Of a stretch of 64,000 bases of DNA, positions 62,686-64,000 are shown one piece after another; the stretch's first letter is position 1; every line of letters begins with the position of its first letter. Under the pieces are notes generated by a model. It was not told where the DNA came from, made no database searches, and worked only from the letters and a program-made list of their open reading frames with translations. The stretch comes from Polyodon spathula. Its lineage: Eukaryota > Chordata > Actinopteri > Acipenseriformes > Polyodontidae. The translations under genes were made by a program, and so were the position numbers. Where the stretch lies: assembly GCF_017654505.1 (NCBI RefSeq), contig NC_054536.1, positions 14,905,794-14,969,793 of the forward strand, in the 5' to 3' direction.

Positions 62686-64000
62686 TCACTTCCCAACTTG
62701 TGTATAGTAAATAATTAACTGAAATACTATGCAATCATAAGCATAAGCTTGCTTGCAAACCTGTGAGTGTGTGTGGTGAGCACATGCATGTGGCTTTTGT
62801 AATAGAGCGGAGACTGGAAGTGAATTGGCAGCCCTGCACACCTCCAGTCAGCATCTTAAAGAGCCGGGCTCCGACTGTCAACCGAATCCATAACAGCAGT
62901 GTAACATACAACACTGCCCGTTACTCTTTGTATACAATAACTTGGTAGCCATTTTGATTTCCTATTTTAAAAGGGAAAAAAAGAGGAACAGACACACTTC
63001 TGTTTATTAGTGTTAGAACATTAAGTGAGATGTTGATTTTTTAATTTTATTTTATGAGAAAAATATATACCGTATGAGACCTATTTAATATTACATTGGG
63101 AATCACATCAGTTTGTAAGTGCCCATATGCTTGTTTTTGCTTGTTTACTGTTCACTACAGATTACACAGGGCTTCTTATTCTGTTTTTCTCTCAGCATTA
63201 CACAAGCATTGCTTGATGTTTTTTGTTTTTTTATTATTATTCCTTTCGATATTTTAAAATATATACAGGTAAATATAACCATTTAAATTAATTTAAAAAA
63301 ATTGCAATAAGGATCTGTAGTCTTAAAATGTATGGATAGTTCATTAAATTGTGAATACTTTGGCTGTGAGACCCCTTCCTCAGCAAAAATACACTGGACA
63401 AGGACCTCTCAATATCTAACCTTAAAGGTGATAACAAGTTGAAATGAAGCTGTCATGAAAGTGTATGTAATGTTTCTCAGAAAAGACAAGCTATCCAAGC
63501 GATTCCATTGCCCACAGTTCCAGCCCTATGGTTATTCCCATTGTCTAGGACACTGTCCTGATTTTTTTCTTATCAATCTGCCAACCCTTTTAACTGCCAC
63601 CTCCCTTTGGGATTCACCTGACTCACCACCTGCTTTCCGATCCGCTTTACTCACTCAACTGTACCCTGTTTGTTGTCTGATCCATCACAATTTGAGATGT
63701 CATAGATTCATTGAATACATGTTTGCCCAGGTGTTTATGCACCAATGACCGCAAAATCTTTTACATTTTTCCACTTTTGTCAAGTAGTTTGAAAGCCCAC
63801 ACCTTCTTCAGAGGTTCCTACTGATGTGGCTTTCAATCCTCACCCCTTCAGTAAAGGGCATAGTAAAATGTGAGTGGCCATAAGTTACCGGGGCAGCAGG
63901 ACAAACAGCAAGCAAAACAGCTTGATTTATCCTGGCAAGCTGATATGGTTGATGTTGCTCAGACCTTCTGTTGCCTGCTGTCTTACCTCCTCTGCCCTTC
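62686..64000. other. No recognisable gene to window end
   Basis: ORF 63455-63748 and others show no known motif. Confidence 0.5.

Overview
The window looks like nuclear DNA from a non-teleost ray-finned fish, most likely a sturgeon or paddlefish. Evidence: genes split by long introns, dense and diverse decayed transposons, long simple repeats, a tRNA-derived SINE and a CR1-like interspersed repeat that I recognise from Acipenseriformes, and a vertebrate glutamate decarboxylase gene. The species assignment is an inference; the vertebrate assignment is secure. One host gene is visible: a plus-strand glutamate decarboxylase gene running from a TATA-box promoter near 21.6 kb to a stop codon at 50571. 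I could place 15 coding exons totalling 1653 nt (550 codons plus stop), almost all with canonical splice sites and exon phases that join correctly. The protein is clearly GAD-family (PLP lysine in a TWNPHK motif, catalytic-loop tyrosine in [11 protein letters not shown]). It is too divergent from GAD67 and GAD65 to be a simple orthologue of either, so it is probably the third vertebrate paralogue, gad3. It lacks about 44 N-terminal residues compared with GAD67, including the Cys-containing region. Exon 8 is odd: it carries one extra base and is followed by a non-canonical GC splice donor.

Layout. 0-2.2 kb: DIRS-type retrotransposon remnant. 2.2-11.6 kb: MITEs, microsatellites, a Tc1 remnant, and two LTR insertions with clear target-site duplications. 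11.6-16.2 kb: a minus-strand LINE with a restriction-like endonuclease (R2/HERO type) abutting a Gmr1-like Ty3/Gypsy fragment (integrase end upstream of RT), followed by mosaic retroelement debris. 17.8-21.5 kb: a hAT-like MITE, a long TA repeat, and a 41-bp minisatellite whose units form hairpins, about 0.9 kb upstream of the GAD promoter. 21.6-50.6 kb: the GAD gene, whose introns hold LINE, piggyBac, LTR, Tc1, hAT and SINE fragments. 51.3-57.7 kb: a Tc1-type MITE, an LTR with a nested hAT MITE, and a TIR-bounded element carrying a 243-codon orphan ORF. 58.2-62.7 kb: a CR1-like repeat, a tyrosine-recombinase remnant and a full-length 1.6-kb Tc1 element. The remaining stretches show no recognisable gene.

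Apart from the GAD gene, every coding signal I could identify belongs to a mobile element, and nearly all of those are broken by stops or frameshifts.
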